From Ignelater luminosus (lineage: Eukaryota > Arthropoda > Insecta > Coleoptera > Elateridae), in contig VTPC01004745.1 of assembly GCA_011009095.1 (NCBI GenBank), forward strand, positions 64,826 through 128,825: a stretch of DNA of 64,000 nucleotides, in the 5' to 3' direction. The notes below the pieces were generated by a model. That model did not search any database. It was not told where the DNA came from and worked only from the letters and a program-made list of their open reading frames with translations. Both the position numbers and the translations under genes were made by a program. Shown in pieces: positions 1 through 15,100 of this stretch. The stretch's first letter is position 1. Each line of letters begins with the position of its first letter.

Positions 1-152
1 CCATTGACATCTAAAAGACCAGTTGGCATACAGTTATCACTTTTGCAGAAACATTTATTTTCCGGTCTGTATTTTCCATTGTCTAAAGCATTTTCTTCAA
101 AGTTATATACGTAACCGTCAAGGCCTGAACGAGTTGTTTTGTTTACTAGAAC
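1..152 (-). CDS. CD36-family gene, exon 7 (cut by the left edge)
   Basis: Codes residues 327-376 plus two bases of the next codon. The cluster DNGKYRPENKCFC, followed by C and P-T-G-L-L-D-V, is the most diagnostic CD36-family block (F-x-N-G...N-x-C-x-C...C-x-P-x-G). It supplies C360, C362 and C367. The acceptor is CTCTTAG. The rest of the ectodomain and the C-terminal helix lie left of the window. Confidence 0.95.
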
Positions 153-3100
153 CTAAGAGCAAAGTAACATGAATTTGTCAGTATGTGAAAATGAAATTAA
201 TAGGGTATTTAGATGTTTTCTTTTTATTTATGCTTACCAAAGTTTGGGCTCGACACATGTTTTTTCTGAAAAACAATAATCGTTGGTTTGGCTTGATATA
301 ACTAGCAAATTTTGTACCATCAGATGCGTTGTGAATATTTCCGCAATCTCCTTCCCACTGCGGAAGAGACCTGGAACCTCTATAGGTGTCCAGTAACCCA
401 GTTTCTCTGATGTCATTTTCGCCGGTATATACAGTTTCAAAATCTCCTTCAAAATCGTACATCTACAATAAAATAAAATCAAATTAAAACTTTCCGTCTA
501 TAATAAGAGAATAACAGAAACCGCTTACCCTATCTATTAATCCTACTTTATCGAAATAGATCCAATTTGGCATGAATCTATAACCAAGAGATATTAAGGT
601 ACTGTCATAGCCAAACATGAAATCCTTAGCAGACATTTGCATCAAAGGTTGTGAATCAGTCTGTCTAATTACAAGATTTAAACCAAATTGCGTGAAAACA
701 GATGCAGAAGAAACCACATGCCCTATACTCTGAAAATATAAAAAATAATCTGAAAAACATTCAAATAAATAAAATGATTTGTTAAATTTTAAATTTTAAA
801 TTTACCATAACGCACAATTAAAATTAGAAAACGCACTCCAGTCTATTTAGTAAAACACTCGTTTTTCCCTCAAACTGCTTAAACCTGTCTGCAACGTAAC
901 CTACTTTAATCTTGTGCAATGTCTAATGCAGTGCTTTGCAATTTATAAAGTTTATTGTGAAAATAAACAGTATTTTTCTTAACGAACATGTTATTTGCCA
1001 TGAGTAGAAATTATGTGTCTATATGTAGGTTCGATGACTTTAATCTTCTTATTTTTAATTGTAGTGGAAATAGTTTTGAAAGGGCAACCACTAGCAATAT
1101 TTGTTTATACGAAAAAACATTCTATATAATTATAAACTTTTGTAAAATGTTATAGATTAGTAGTAAAAAAACTATTATTATTATTAAAAATAGAAGTTTA
1201 GGAAGAAACCAGTACAGCCTTCGAAGTTGGTACACAAAAGTTTTGTTTTAATTATAATTATACTATAAGTATTGGACAACTTTTTTTCCTTGCTTCAATC
1301 GATTGATACGTGTAAGGATATTATAGTCGAGGTGAAATTACACATTATTTGATTTAAATTAATTTTTGTAATTCTAAAAGTAGATAATTTACATTACGCT
1401 GTGACGTCACATATGTGAGTCTACTTTTAGAATGTTACTGTAACACATACAATAATCCCATTGTTTATGATGGTTCTCTTGGATATATCTCTGTAAGTTC
1501 TTCATTTGAACGTTAAGACAAACCCGATGAGAAATATTGCATTTTGTTTAAATTTAGTGTTTTTCTGTGAAAAGGAAGTAGCATCTTGAATCTTGATGGT
1601 ATATTATGACGTGCTACACCTTCAATCAATCAATCAGATAATTTTCATTTTTATTATGTAGGTAATGAAACACACATTTTTATGCGTCACATAAACTAAG
1701 AAAAACAGCACAATGGAATGAACACGTATATGCGACGCTGCAGTATAGTTTAGAATCTTGTCGTTAAGATGAGGAGTGGACAATTAGAGATAATGGCGGG
1801 GTCGGTGCTTTCAAAATGTGGAGAAAAGATATATCATCGTATGTATGTATGGTTTGCATACAATCTTCCTTTATTTATATTTAATCAAATTGACTGCTTT
1901 TATTAATTTAGGTGTTCATTTCTTTTCCACAACGTAGGAAAGTGAAATTTTCAATTTTTATGTTGTGAAGTTTTCTTAAGCTTCTTGACCTGCCTTGGGA
2001 GTAATGAGAGAGAGAGAGACTTCTAATATTCCACTTTTACAGGAGCATATTTTGATTCTTGTTCTCTTATCATAACTATTGAGGTTTCAACTAAATAGTT
2101 TTACTGTACAGGGCAATCGAAAAATGTAATTCAAAATTTTGTTTGATTTCTTTTAAACAAAACAGTGTATGTCTCATATCTGTTATTGTAACTTAAGAAA
2201 GCATAGAACCAGCATTATTTGGTAACAATAAAGACGACGACGTTAGGTTATAAATATCGATCAGTTTTACTTGTATGGTATACTCATTTCGTCACTAAAT
2301 CATTAACTTTATACAGAGCAAGTCTGTAACTTGTAATAAATTCAGTAAATCAAAGACAAATTTTGTTTCTGTTTAATATCTCGTAAATGGCACGGAATAA
2401 AGTTCGAAATTTGGCAGTTGGTAGTTACTTGATATGCGCTTTAAAAATAGTAGCTAAAAAACCTTGGTTGCTATTTAAAAAAATTATCGATAACGTCATA
2501 TCTCAAATTTGGGACACACTGTATAAATATTTTTTTAATAAAACAAGACCGCAACTAAAAATACTAATTGAAGTGTTCGAGCTTTTTTCAAAAAAAAATT
2601 TGTCTTTGATTTACTGAATTTATTCCAAGTTACAGACTCGCTCTGTATACAAAACCGACGGAGAGTTAAATTAGAGTAATAGTATACTAGATCATTTCTG
2701 TTAATTGCAAAGATGTTTATGTTATGCTACAATGTTTAAACTCCAAAAGTCATCACATTAATCTTGTTACATTTAATTACGCTGATTGAAACGTTTTAAA
2801 TTAATCGAGCTTTTCCATATTTCACTTGAAATTAGGACACACACCTTGACATACAACAAAAGAATGCGTGTATTAATGATCGGTCTTTTCATAGCTTAAA
2901 TATAGCTTTATATTATGCATTTCTGTCTGCTTCCTTATGTTAAATATTTAATTTAAAAACATCGCAACAGATTATCATTGATATTTGTAATAAAAACGAG
3001 AAATTCTTTTATTTTAATGTACCCGCACAGCTGGTGAATTTCTTTTTAATTATACATAAGATTGAAAGGTCAAGAGTGTTTCAGAAGTTCGGAAGCTAAG

Positions 3101-6100
3101 TAACAGCATGGGTAACCTCAGATGTCTTCAAAATAATTAATATTTGAGTTTTGCGTATTGATAATTTCTACAATTTAATTTTTTACAAATTGAATAGTCC
3201 TCAAAGTGAATTACGATTTATGCATGCTACATATAAGCTCTTGTCCTAAATTCGAACATTGACTGCTCTTTGATTAATTGTGTTATTTGTAATACATAAA
3301 TTTCCAATTGTCATAATTTACCATTTACTTCTTACTTTCTCGAAACTCACATGGCTTACCACAACTTCACAGGTATCAAAATGAGGTCGCTCACGATTAC
3401 AAACTTACAAGAGAGATATGAACTGTGATAAATTTATTTTATGTCATCCAGAAATATTAGTCTATAACAACTTAAATTTCAATTCCTTGATATATCATTT
3501 GCATTTAAGAATATTACCATGTATACGTAATACTTAATAGAAGTCAAAATACTAAGAGCGTTATACCTACTTATTGTAGGACAAGTGTAGAATATAGAAA
3601 TTCAAAAACATACTAGAAGAATAAAAGGAACAAGTTGCATTACAGTAATGTTTTCCATTACATCTAATTAAATCGGATTATTAGTAATGTGGTAATCTTA
3701 ATTGAGAACCGGTGTATGATTAATATTTTGCGAGGAAGTATTTGTATACTTTTAACTAATTTATTTAAAAGTATTTTAATTGTTCAATTTTGTAATAAAG
3801 GAGTGCTACTTTTAAAAGTTGTATTTGAAAAAATCGTTTTAAGCCGAGTAAAAATTCAAGGTTTCTGTAAGCATAATATTTCGAAATTCACAACTGTATT
3901 TAACTGATAATATTTTAGTATATTTATTAGACAATAGCATAAGATGTTCATTTGTCTCGTATCATCGTCAGTGTGACAAAGAAAATAAAAAGCCATATAA
4001 TTATTAATCTATGTTTCTGAGACAGAAATATATGATACTTTTATTGAGTTCTATTTGATCGTTATGATTAATGCCATTTAAACGATTGGCTATAAATATC
4101 TGTTGTCGGCTAGTAGCCGAGCATCAAGCATTTTTTTTTCTTCAATAAATAAAGGCATAAATTGGATTAATAGTCGGTTTATAGATTCTATAGGCACGTA
4201 GACGTTAAACATTTTGTCTCCAGATCTGGTATAAAATTCGAATTAAGTTAAAATAATTTTTGATAACATATATATTAATATGTAATGTGCTGAGAGTAAT
4301 ATCACGGAAACGTTAATTGACCGTTGAAGTTTTTGTAAGTGTAAGTGTAAGTGAAAGTAAATAAACTTGCATATATCGAAAACGGAATCAGAATAAAAAT
4401 CTGCAAATAAGGTAGTTCAGAATACTCAAAAACTTAAAAACCAAAAAGAAATTATAAAATAGATACAATTCGTTATAGGTACTACCGGTATGGAAAAAAG
4501 AAACAGAAACGAATAAATAAAAAATGACGATAAATATGAGATTTAATTAATTTAGTTAAATTCTTATAATCATCTCCTCCCTTCAAATCATATAATATTA
4601 TATTACAATCCCAATCCCAAGCAATTCTGAACAATTACGCTGTAGAGATTTGAACGGTGGGTCATGACACAAAATTATTTTTTCTACATTCTTTATCATT
4701 AAAAACTCACAAAAAACTGAAATAACTTTCTAATAGTAATCTATTTCATTCCACTCATTAAGAGACATAAACAAACCACACAAAAAACCGGAAAAGATTA
4801 GACTACAAATTAATTATATAGCAACAACAAAAGCTTGCTTTTACTATACATTATTGCTTCTTCATAAAAATAAAAAGCTCATTAAAATGGCATGCTTAAC
4901 GATTCTTTAAAAATAGACCGCATATAAGTTAATTTAGTTTTTCAATATAAATAATTTTCAGAATGATTAAGAAGAAATCCCTATGAAAGTTTAGTATCCT
5001 CGAACACTGTAATTTTATAACGGAATGACGTCAAAGAAAAATGTAACGACTGTATGTTGATCTTAATAAAAACGTCAGTAAGTGAAGATTAGCATTGCTT
5101 TTATTATTATTAGGAATTACAGAAAAAATAAAATAAATAATAAAATATTCCAGAAAGTAATTATAAATACATTTCAGTATAAAGATTTTTTAAAACGATA
5201 AAACGCATTTATGTCCTATACTTGAACAACCGAAGGCGCAGGTGTCTAGTTATTTCTTTTATTAATCAGGTGTAAAATTTAATGGATGTCGAAATTTCCA
5301 AAGGTCAATACTTGTAAAATTACTTGTAGGTATAGTAAAATTTTAATTATTATTTATGGTTTTTATTAATTAATGGATATTTAATAGAACTACAATCCGA
5401 AAAGATGTCTAGCAAATAAATAAAAACTTAATAAAATAAAATAGGTGATATCCTGATTTGCTAATAAAACTCTGGGCAACAATTTAAGTTATATAATTCC
5501 GTAATTGATATCTAATAAAATTGTTATTCTCACGTTCTGTTTGTACTTTTGCAACTATTAATAACAAAAACGAGAAGGAAAAATTGCTTTTAAATAAAAG
5601 CTAGTTTGGTTATGAAATGCTTGTCCATAATATTCTAATATTGAGGAGATATATAACAATAATTTTAATAAAAACAAACAATAATAGTAAATTCCTCAAC
5701 GCATTCAAATTGTTGCAGAAAATGAAAGTTGTAAAGCTACCCCAGACCATTCCAATTTTGGCATTTTAAAGTAAATAATAGATTTACATATTATTATAGT
5801 GCCATAAAAATATAAATTAGATTAAATTATGCGAAACTTTTAATACCTAGCTAATTAGCTCCAATTAATTAAATATTATACAGTATAAACTAAAGAAATT
5901 AGTTTTGAATGTTTTAAGATTTGTCTTTGGTGAAAAGATGTAAGTATATTATGACAAGCAATATTCTAGTAGTTACAGATAACTTGATAAAAATCAAAAT
6001 TATCTATTTTGTCCTTCTATTAATAAGGTTGCGATAAATAATACGTAATTTATAGCAATCATTTATGAGAATCTTTACAATTTCTTCTGAGAGGTTTGCA

Positions 6101-9100
6101 GCGAATATGATTAACTATAAGTAAAGTTGTGATATGACTGATTAACACATACATACTAAGTAATTATGTTGAAAACTATTATTAGTTAATTCTTACGTAC
6201 GAATTTGTAGAATGTTTATGTTGGTTTAAATATTACTAAAAGCTGAATGACTTAGGATGCTAATAATAAGTAATAAAAAAACACATTTTAAATTTGTTGT
6301 TAACATAAATTGTTTGAATTGGTAATATTCCCAAGATTTCAATTTATATTTTTTACCAAAATTTAGCGGAACTTGGAAAAGAACAAAATTATAACCATTG
6401 AATTTATAGATATAAAGATTTAATTAAATTTGTTAATTTCCAAAGAAACCATGATTTGTTCAAAAGGATTACATTAATTTCATTGCTTGTATCGAGTTGC
6501 CTAAATATCTTAATCTCTAAACGATTAGATGTTCCTAAGAGAGAGAGCATGGCAGTTGTATACAACGTAACTAATGGGCATCTTACAGTCTCTAGTGATT
6601 AAGAAGATTGGTAATCGGTTTAATTTGCAAAAGGAAACCGCACATCTTCAACTTAGTTCCCAACTCCAAAGAACTTGCCATGAAGTAATTTGAGATCTTG
6701 AAAACTTCTACGAGTACCTATAGTGTTTGTCAAACCATTGGGAATTTCGATTGCAATGGCCACGGAATTTCAGTGAATGGCTTTTATTGCGATGGAGAAA
6801 CGAGCTCTTTTCGCATGAGATGGTTCATTAAGTGATAGATGCCAGAGGTTTTAGAGAAAATGTGGTAATCAGGAGAGAGCAAATCTAGCCTTTGAAATGC
6901 TATTGTATTAAGGAGGCACTGTACTGTTCTAAGGAGGTATCACGTATAATCGCAAAATTAAACTCATTCACATAAATACCATCAGGTACACAACCAAGTC
7001 TAAGTGGAAAACATTATTAAGCTTATACCACAATCTTTAAGAAGTGAGGTCATTTTTATGAGCCATAATTCTAGGTCACACTGTATTAGAACGGTTCAAA
7101 GAGAGTTAGTTATATGAGGCAAACAACTCCATGTTAAATCGGCCAGCACGTTCTCCAAACATGAATTTCATTGAGCATTTCATTACAGTTAATTAGAAGT
7201 CGAGGAGAACTCACTAATTTATTATTAATTTCATTTTGTCTTAGTAATAGTTTGTAATTCCTTTTCATTAGAATTTTAATTTTAAGTAATGTTGTTATTC
7301 TTTCTGTTATTTTGGTAGAAATAAACAATTGTTTGAGAAAAGTGATATATTATTAATTTTATATTTTTAATTTTTTTTTCAAAAACCCTCACCATTACAG
7401 AAATTATAGAGATCCGGCACCTACACTGTCGAAAACTTTACTCGGACTATTAGTTCTAAATTAGTTTTAAGACGATTTCCATAAACCACTGTGGAAAGCC
7501 CGTATCTGTTAGAACTAAAATGTAATAAGCTACTGCCAATGCTATCAAATCTGTTTGTCACAAGAAAGGTTCATTGCCTGGGTAAGGTTTAACAAGAGGG
7601 TGAGCAACTGTGACCCCCAAGGGCCCACATGGCCTCTAGAAACTACTTTGTCTATCTAGTTCTTGATGCTCGATTTCACAGTCTATCACGAATAAAATAA
7701 ATGTAATGGTTCGTAAAAACGTTTTAGCTATTAAGCCCATTTTTCAAAAATGGGTTATTAAAAAAATTGCTTGGAAAGATGAGAAAATTCTAGATCTTAA
7801 TCTTGGTTGAAGTATCTAAATTTTTAATTAAAGTGTCTTACCAAAAAGTATGATTGTGTGACAGGTTGCTGAGAAACGGGCTTTGTTAACCTAGACTACA
7901 AGACAAATCCAATAGTGAAAATAAAAGTCTGCTATCTCGACGCGTTTCTCTTTTTAGCGTATTCTAACTAAGAGCAAATTATTTTGCTAATGAAACAAAC
8001 TTATAGCAAATTAGTCGACAGAGGAATAACTTGATCGCAAAATAATTTGCCGATGAACTGGACTGGAGGCAAATTAGGCTGATATGAGACGGAGACCAAA
8101 CGGCTAGTGTTTTAGACTTGGGTATTGTAAATTTTGTGCAGGAATACAGATCTTTTATGCCATATCAGCCTCAGAAAAACTTTTCCAGTAATTAAGCCAA
8201 ATTTTCCATTTTTTCACGGCCAGGTTCACTTTTCCGAAAAACTTATATCGGATTTGTTACCAGAGACCCAAAAAAACTATCTAGAACCTATTTTCGAGAT
8301 GAAATTCAAAATTTTCACGAACAAGAAAAATTTGTCGAGAAATTAGGCTAAATCTTTCGTTTTTACACGGCCAGGTTCACTTTTCCAAAAAACTAATGCC
8401 GGATTCGTGATCAGCGACCCAAAAACCTTTTAGAAGCCATTTTTGAGCTAAAATTCACACATTTTCACAAATAAAAAAAAATCTTCAGAAAGGAGGTGGT
8501 TAAAAGGGTTGATTTCGCTATTTGGGTCAAAAGAGGGGGAGGAAAGATCTCAATAGTCATGAATGACCTTGGGATCATATAGAACTCATTGCAAAAAAGA
8601 GTTTTCAAATTCGCGTTGAGTATTTTTTTTTATTCTCCCAGCTCATTGACTGGACTAACATTCTGTTCTAGTAGATTTATTTGTATGCGATGATCAACGA
8701 GTTTGTGGCCAGTTCCAAAAGTGATATATTACAAGGTATTTCTAAAGTTGTAATATACGGTTTCTAAGTTTGAAATATTCTCGGTCATTGAAATTCAAAA
8801 TCAAAGCTTGAAGAAAAATGGTTATCGTAGTCTCGATAATAATCAGTCTAAATATCATGGGCTTACCAGTGGTAAAACGATCCTCTGTAGAATTATTTAT
8901 TGTTTAGGGTTTTCTTACATATACCAATCTTGCTACGGTTTAACATTCTTTCTAACATACATACTTATTTTTAAATAAAAATCATTAATCAACAGCAATG
9001 ATACTGCTGAGTTGTGCTGCAGTCTTATAGTCGTTTCAATAGTACCTAGTAAAATTGCTGTAAAACTTTTTTCTTTAATTAACAGCCATGAGATTAATTA

Positions 9101-12100
9101 ACCCTGTTTGTTGTTATACGTTGTAGGAAAATCTTCGCTTCACTTTTGTTAACTTGATGTGAGAAAGAAACTTGATAGAAGCTAGAATCATATCCCCGGA
9201 AAGAATTTTGCAATGTCTGCATATGTCGAGTTCTTTAAAGAGACAGGATTTACTTGTTTTGAAGTACAAGGTAATTTGAAATAGCATGAATTGGCGAAAA
9301 TTTAAATGTCTGCAAGTTGATGCACAATATCTGCTTTCAGTAAGAAATGACAATAAGGACAGACTGTTCAATATAATGATAATCACTTTTTCTTGTTTCT
9401 GCGGAAAATGTTAAAAAATCAAAAACGGCTTTTTATCTGTAAACCAAGAAATTCTCAGTGTTTGTTTGCATTAATCTGTACTTAGTTTTTGATTACTAAG
9501 CGTGTGTGCAAAGTAAACAAAATTATACGTGGAGTACATTCTTTGTCTCTGTCGTCAACTTTAATCAGTTTCTAAAGTTAGGATGTTCAATGCCTAAATG
9601 GATATTTCGTTTGAGGAATACATCAAGAGCCGATATCCTGGAGATATGTATATTTCCACATTAAAATAATTCCCTCGATAACCTTGAACTAACAATTGCA
9701 TTAAAGCTTTTGAGAATGTCGCTGGTAATAGAGTTCGGCAAAAGATGTTAATTTGTAATTGAAACAGGTTGAAACGGATGTACACATACTAATATTAGAA
9801 GAAATTGGCAATAATTCCTATTTTTAACCCTTGAATATAATATACTAGCCACATAAATTGAAAACCTGTTCTGTAAAAAATAGAAAGAAAAATAAAAAAA
9901 AGAAGAGTTTCTATGTCTCTTCAGGTATATACCTTTTTATGGTGAGAAAACACCACGTGCATCAGTTTAAGACAAATCTTTCTTCAGTATTTTACATAAA
10001 ATATATTTGTTTTCAAACTATAAATAAATAATGTCATGGTGAGAATGGATATGGGAGAGGCTAGAAAAATATATTCAAAAAAATGCATACAATTATACGA
10101 ACTAAATGCCAAGCCATTTTAATAACCTTTTGACACCAAAAAATCTTACGTTGTAGATTAAAATCCTGTAAATTCAATTTTATTCTTTAGAAAAATACTG
10201 GAACGTTCACTAGGTATTAGGATAGTTTATTATAAGTGACAAAAATCAAAAGCAGCTTTCAGGTAGCTTCAATTTTCCACAAAAAGAAGTCAAATAGTTG
10301 TTTTAGACTTTCATTTATTTAGTCTTGGTTTGCTAAACAGTTAGGCCGCTACCTTAATGTGAAAAGTCAATATTTCATGTTATATAATCTATGAAAACGG
10401 TACTTGTTCTATAAAAATAAATTCCTCCAATGATACTTAACACTAAAACCTACTTTCCAGTCAAGTTCAACAAAAATCTCACCGGCTTTACGACATACAT
10501 TTTATTTTCACTTTCATTGGAATCTGGTCGTTGAAAAGAAAAAGAAAATTATAATTTCGTGTTATTTAACAGTTGTGTTTATTTAGAACGGTATTAGTAC
10601 TATTTACTTTTACTTTCATTCCACTGCATAAAAAAAGCAAAACGACAATAAAATCTACTCGCTTGAATGTGTTAAACAAAGCTGTTGTCTTCTCTTATGT
10701 CATATTATGTAATTTGTGAAAATATTTTATTACTGCTGATCGTTATATTGTTTATTGCAAAAATAAAGAATTTTAAATGTTTTTCTTGTTTTTATCAATG
10801 TGCGACTTCCTTATTGTGGAACAAGTGTTTTTAAATTTTTCTTGACAAACAAAAACAAAATTCATAAAGGAGTATACGCCCACAACTTATAACTTATAAG
10901 TTATAGGTCAATCAACGGTTGTAGGTAAAATCATCAATATTTTTAAATTTTAGAGTTAAAATAGATATATGACCATGAAAATAAACAATTAGGAAGATAC
11001 GTTTTAGATTTTTGCTAGGTATTACTTTCTTTTTATCAAGTACGTCCTTCACGAGAAAAAAGGTTACACAATGAAGTTATTTAACAAGAAAGGCTAGTTC
11101 CTAAACTTTGGCTATTAGTACCGCTCAACTTCCAGGTGTGGATAACACCATTTCACATTTCTTTTTTACATCTGGGTTTTTATCAAGTTGCATAAGAAAA
11201 AGTAAATATACCACTTGAGATCCGATGCTGACTTATTTATTAACACTAACCTCAATTTTTAAACAACCGGAAGGATGTTCGTCTTGCCAAGCAAATAGTT
11301 AATGTTCTTTTTTAAGAGAAGAAATTTAGCTGTACTGATTGTGAGAATAAGTTTAACATGGGTTACTACAAAAAAATACTAAATTATTAAACCGGAAGCT
11401 TCCTATAATAAATAAAACGAAGAAACAACGATATTGGGCTACTTCTTTTATAATCAAAATTCAAAGTTATCATTTTTCTTATTTCTGTTACAATTGTTTA
11501 AAGGAATTAAGTGTTTTTATTTTTAGGGATTCTTTCAATTAATAACATTATGAAATAATGAAAGAAGTAAAAGTGTCTGCTAATAAGGAATGTTATTCTA
11601 TGTATGGTTCAATTACTAAATTTAAGAGATGAGTCTGTAATTATGGGAAAAAAATAACGGGCAAAAATGACCTCCATAAACAATGCGGAAAAATGTGTAA
11701 CAAATCTAGTGTTTTATTTATCTTTTAATCTTTCTAGTAACAGGTTTCAAATTGTTGTGGTTTTGTTATTTGTTTCCTACAAATTGCGTGCCGCATCACA
11801 TAAGGAAGAAATAAAAAGTAATTTCTTTCTGGTAAATTGCTGGTAGTTCTAAAAAACCACAAAAATATTTTTGAATGGCGTAACATACATTTTAAAGAGG
11901 AGCATCTTGTAGTAGCAAACTCGCAAAAAACCAAATTGTCCCTGTTAGATCATAACGGTAGTCAGAACCAATTCTAGTGTCCTACACAAAGCAATGCCCT
12001 ATGCTTTGCACAATTTCTAAGCTACAGAGTATCAAGTTTAATTTAAAACTTCTCGTCTTTTCTTCCAATATCTCGGAAACTCATTTATTGAATATTTCTT

Positions 12101-15100
12101 ACAGATGTTACATAGAGATTTTGAAAGAAAATCAAGTAAACCGGAACTATTGATAGAAAATCGCGTGACGGTCGACCGAACCGAAGGCGTAATAGAAAAT
12201 TAGAGGCAAAGATTTGCATGTTGCATGATAAGAAACCATCAATCTTGTTCCGCCATGCAAGGAAAAAAGTCAGTACAAGTAAACCAAATATAAAAAAAAA
12301 TTAAAAGGAGGTGCGGTATTATCACATATAAAAAGAAAACCCTGAAACAAAGCATGGAACAGTGTAATCGTGCCGTTAAACGTTCTAAATTGCTGGAAAA
12401 AAATGTATCATATCTTGCTATTGACAACGAAACATATGTAAAAGCAGATTTCAGATATCTACCGGAAAATCAATATTATTTGTTTCGCAACGTTTCCAAT
12501 CTGGATAAGTCTGGAAAGGTATGGCAGGCAATATGCTGGGGTGACATGAGAAGCGTCCCTTTCGCGAGTATGGGTACAATTAATGCTAATATTTGTGTTT
12601 CGGAATACCTAGAAAACGACTGCTACTATTCACACATAAACACACTTTGTCAACGTTATTCTGTCCCGATTTGGCAAGTTGTCATTATTAATTGAGAGCA
12701 ATGGAATGGTATAACTTAAATTCTGTCAATATGGTCCCTAAACAGAGTAATTCAACAAAACTACCTTGAACTCAACCCAATTGAAAAATCTTGGGCCCAT
12801 ATCAAGACTGATCTGCAGAAAATAGATCAAAATGATAGATTTTGAAGGAAAGTGAACTAGGCGCACAAATTTAATAACAGATGATTCAGTGTCGAAATTA
12901 GTGAGAAGGATCAAAAGCAAAATGAGAGAATTTAGTCAACGTTCATTAAAAAAGTAATATATTGTATAGAATGTTTGTGTAGCTTTTATATAATAAAAAT
13001 CGTTCATCTAATTAAAATTTGTTTTAGTTTTTATAATTATTTCAACAAGCGACAATTTATTTATTCATTTTATGACAAGTTTTTGGGGAATGACGTAAAT
13101 AAACAATTAGAAATAACTAATGAATAGATCTTCCTAAAACTTTGGTTTCTTTAATATGTATGAGATTAATTAAAAATGAAATATGCATAATTAAAATGTA
13201 ATAAAACTAATAGAATGACAAATTAAGTTTTTCTTAAATAAGTTTTTTTTAAATAAAAACTTAATTATAAATTAAAAAACTTAATGTTATTTAAAAGCTT
13301 CTCAACTTATTTATCTGTCTTTGAAATGTCGTCCAGTTGTTCCATTTAAGTGATTATCGCCTTCTCATACAGATTAATCGAATTTGCAATTTTATCAAAG
13401 TCTATTTATTAATCATTAAACTTTTAAAAGCAGTAAAATTTAAATTACAGATAAAATAGTTGCTGTCAGCAAAATTCTGGATATAATAGGTAAATTAAAC
13501 TGTTAAATATTAAAGGGTAGGTCGAAAGTAACGCAATAGTAGTGCAAGGTTGAACATAATGAAATAGTTTTAATTAGGACTTGAATATAATACAGAATTG
13601 TGTTTAACAAGAATACCTTGAGATAATAAAAAAATTCGATTAATTTGTTTAAATTCTTATAAGGGTCGGTTGCACCAACGATTTGATTGTCATCATAATT
13701 GTTTGAACTGTGGGCTTTTCATTACCACTTAGTTTTGATGGTAATCAAATCGCTGTGGTAGCCGGCTTTTGATCTTTAAAAATTTTTATTTTTTTATGAC
13801 GAAAATCGCTAAAAGGAAGCTGAAAACGTATCAAATATGTAAATAATTATTGTGTATTTCGTCATGGTAAAATATGCTTCTTATTAAACATTTCATTGCT
13901 ATTGCCCCATAAGTAATTAATTTGTTAGAATTTTTATTAGATAAAGTTTAAGTCATAAAGTATAAATCATAAAAAGAAGAATGAGAACAGTTAAGTAGGC
14001 TAACGAACAGCAGAAATGGTTTTACTGCACAATAAAGACTTGATGAATAACGGAATCAAATCATTTGTACAGCTGAATGGACAATATCAGCCCAAAATGA
14101 TAATTATCACATGCTGTATAAAAAAAACCAATCTGCGTAAAGATGATTATCTGTACCGAATAAAATTATTTTTGACTACACGGTTTGTTCCATAAAACAG
14201 CGACACACGTAGCCTAATTGCCTCTAAATAGAACACCTTGTATATTCTGCTATGTTTCCGTTTCTGACCTATTGCTGATTACAACAATATAGTATATAAT
14301 ATGACATTATGAGATTCTAAACCAAATAATTACCTTAATATTCAGAAAGAGATCTCATTTCATAATCAGCCAGTTACTGTTTTAAAATTACTCAAACCGT
14401 TACATGTAACAGTGTTACTATAACCAAAATTAGTTTCCCAAATCAAAACATTTTCATACAATAAGTATTTATCATAACAATAAACTGCTTTTGTCAAAGT
14501 CATGATCAAGACTATTACAGCCCTTCGTTCTCGGAATGTATTTTCTTAATTTATGAAAACTGATTTTAGCAATTTTAAAACTGAAGTGATAGCCAACCGT
14601 AGTTTAGACAAAAAAATTATATTCGATATGTATTTAAAAACTTGTGTGAGTATGTGAGCAACGGTGCATGATTTGGAAATCTTATTTGATTGCATTGTTT
14701 GTTATCAGCCGAGGCTATTTACATGCAAAATGAAAAATGTAAACTCATCGTTCGTAAGGATGTCTTAATTATTCTACGATTATTGTTACAATTTGAACCA
14801 ATTAGAAGCAAATTTAATTTACTCTTACATCTCCAAAAATCTGTTAAAGTATAATTTACAACAGAAAGATCTATTTGTAATCTCCATAGAAGACTGCTGA
14901 ACTAGCATAATCTGTTTTAATGTTATATCTTTCAATATTAATTAAAACAAAAGTTATTTTATTTTTAAGCCAAATGGAAATTATGTTGCGTATTTTATAT
15001 TCTTCTTAACAATGTTGAATTAGCTCTTTTATGATCTTTAATTTTCAAAGATTCTATTTTTATGTATTTATTTATTTATTTATTTATTTATTTATTATTA

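Noticed and set aside
1660..1850. Possible LINE tail-like coding fragment (QWNEHVYA-type residues)
   Set aside because: Only one short stretch resembles such tails, with no reverse-transcriptase block nearby.
2387..2617. A 76-codon plus-strand frame
   Set aside because: It lies inside a short inverted-repeat element and has no similarity to a transposase.
3065..3115. Sequence with a faint likeness to the 5S rRNA internal region (GAAGCTAAGTAACAG)
   Set aside because: The match is limited to about 15 bases. The conserved 5S flanks and control region are missing.
7736..7754. Perfect hairpin followed by A/T-rich sequence, like a bacterial terminator
   Set aside because: The window is eukaryotic intron DNA. 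A rho-independent terminator has no meaning here.
9114..9386. A 90-codon minus-strand frame
   Set aside because: No known domain, no splice sites of the host gene around it, and a hydrophobic AT-rich composition expected by chance.
9594..9785. Possible C-terminal fragment of a mariner-type transposase
   Set aside because: The resemblance depended on jumping frames over very short pieces, with no catalytic block nearby.
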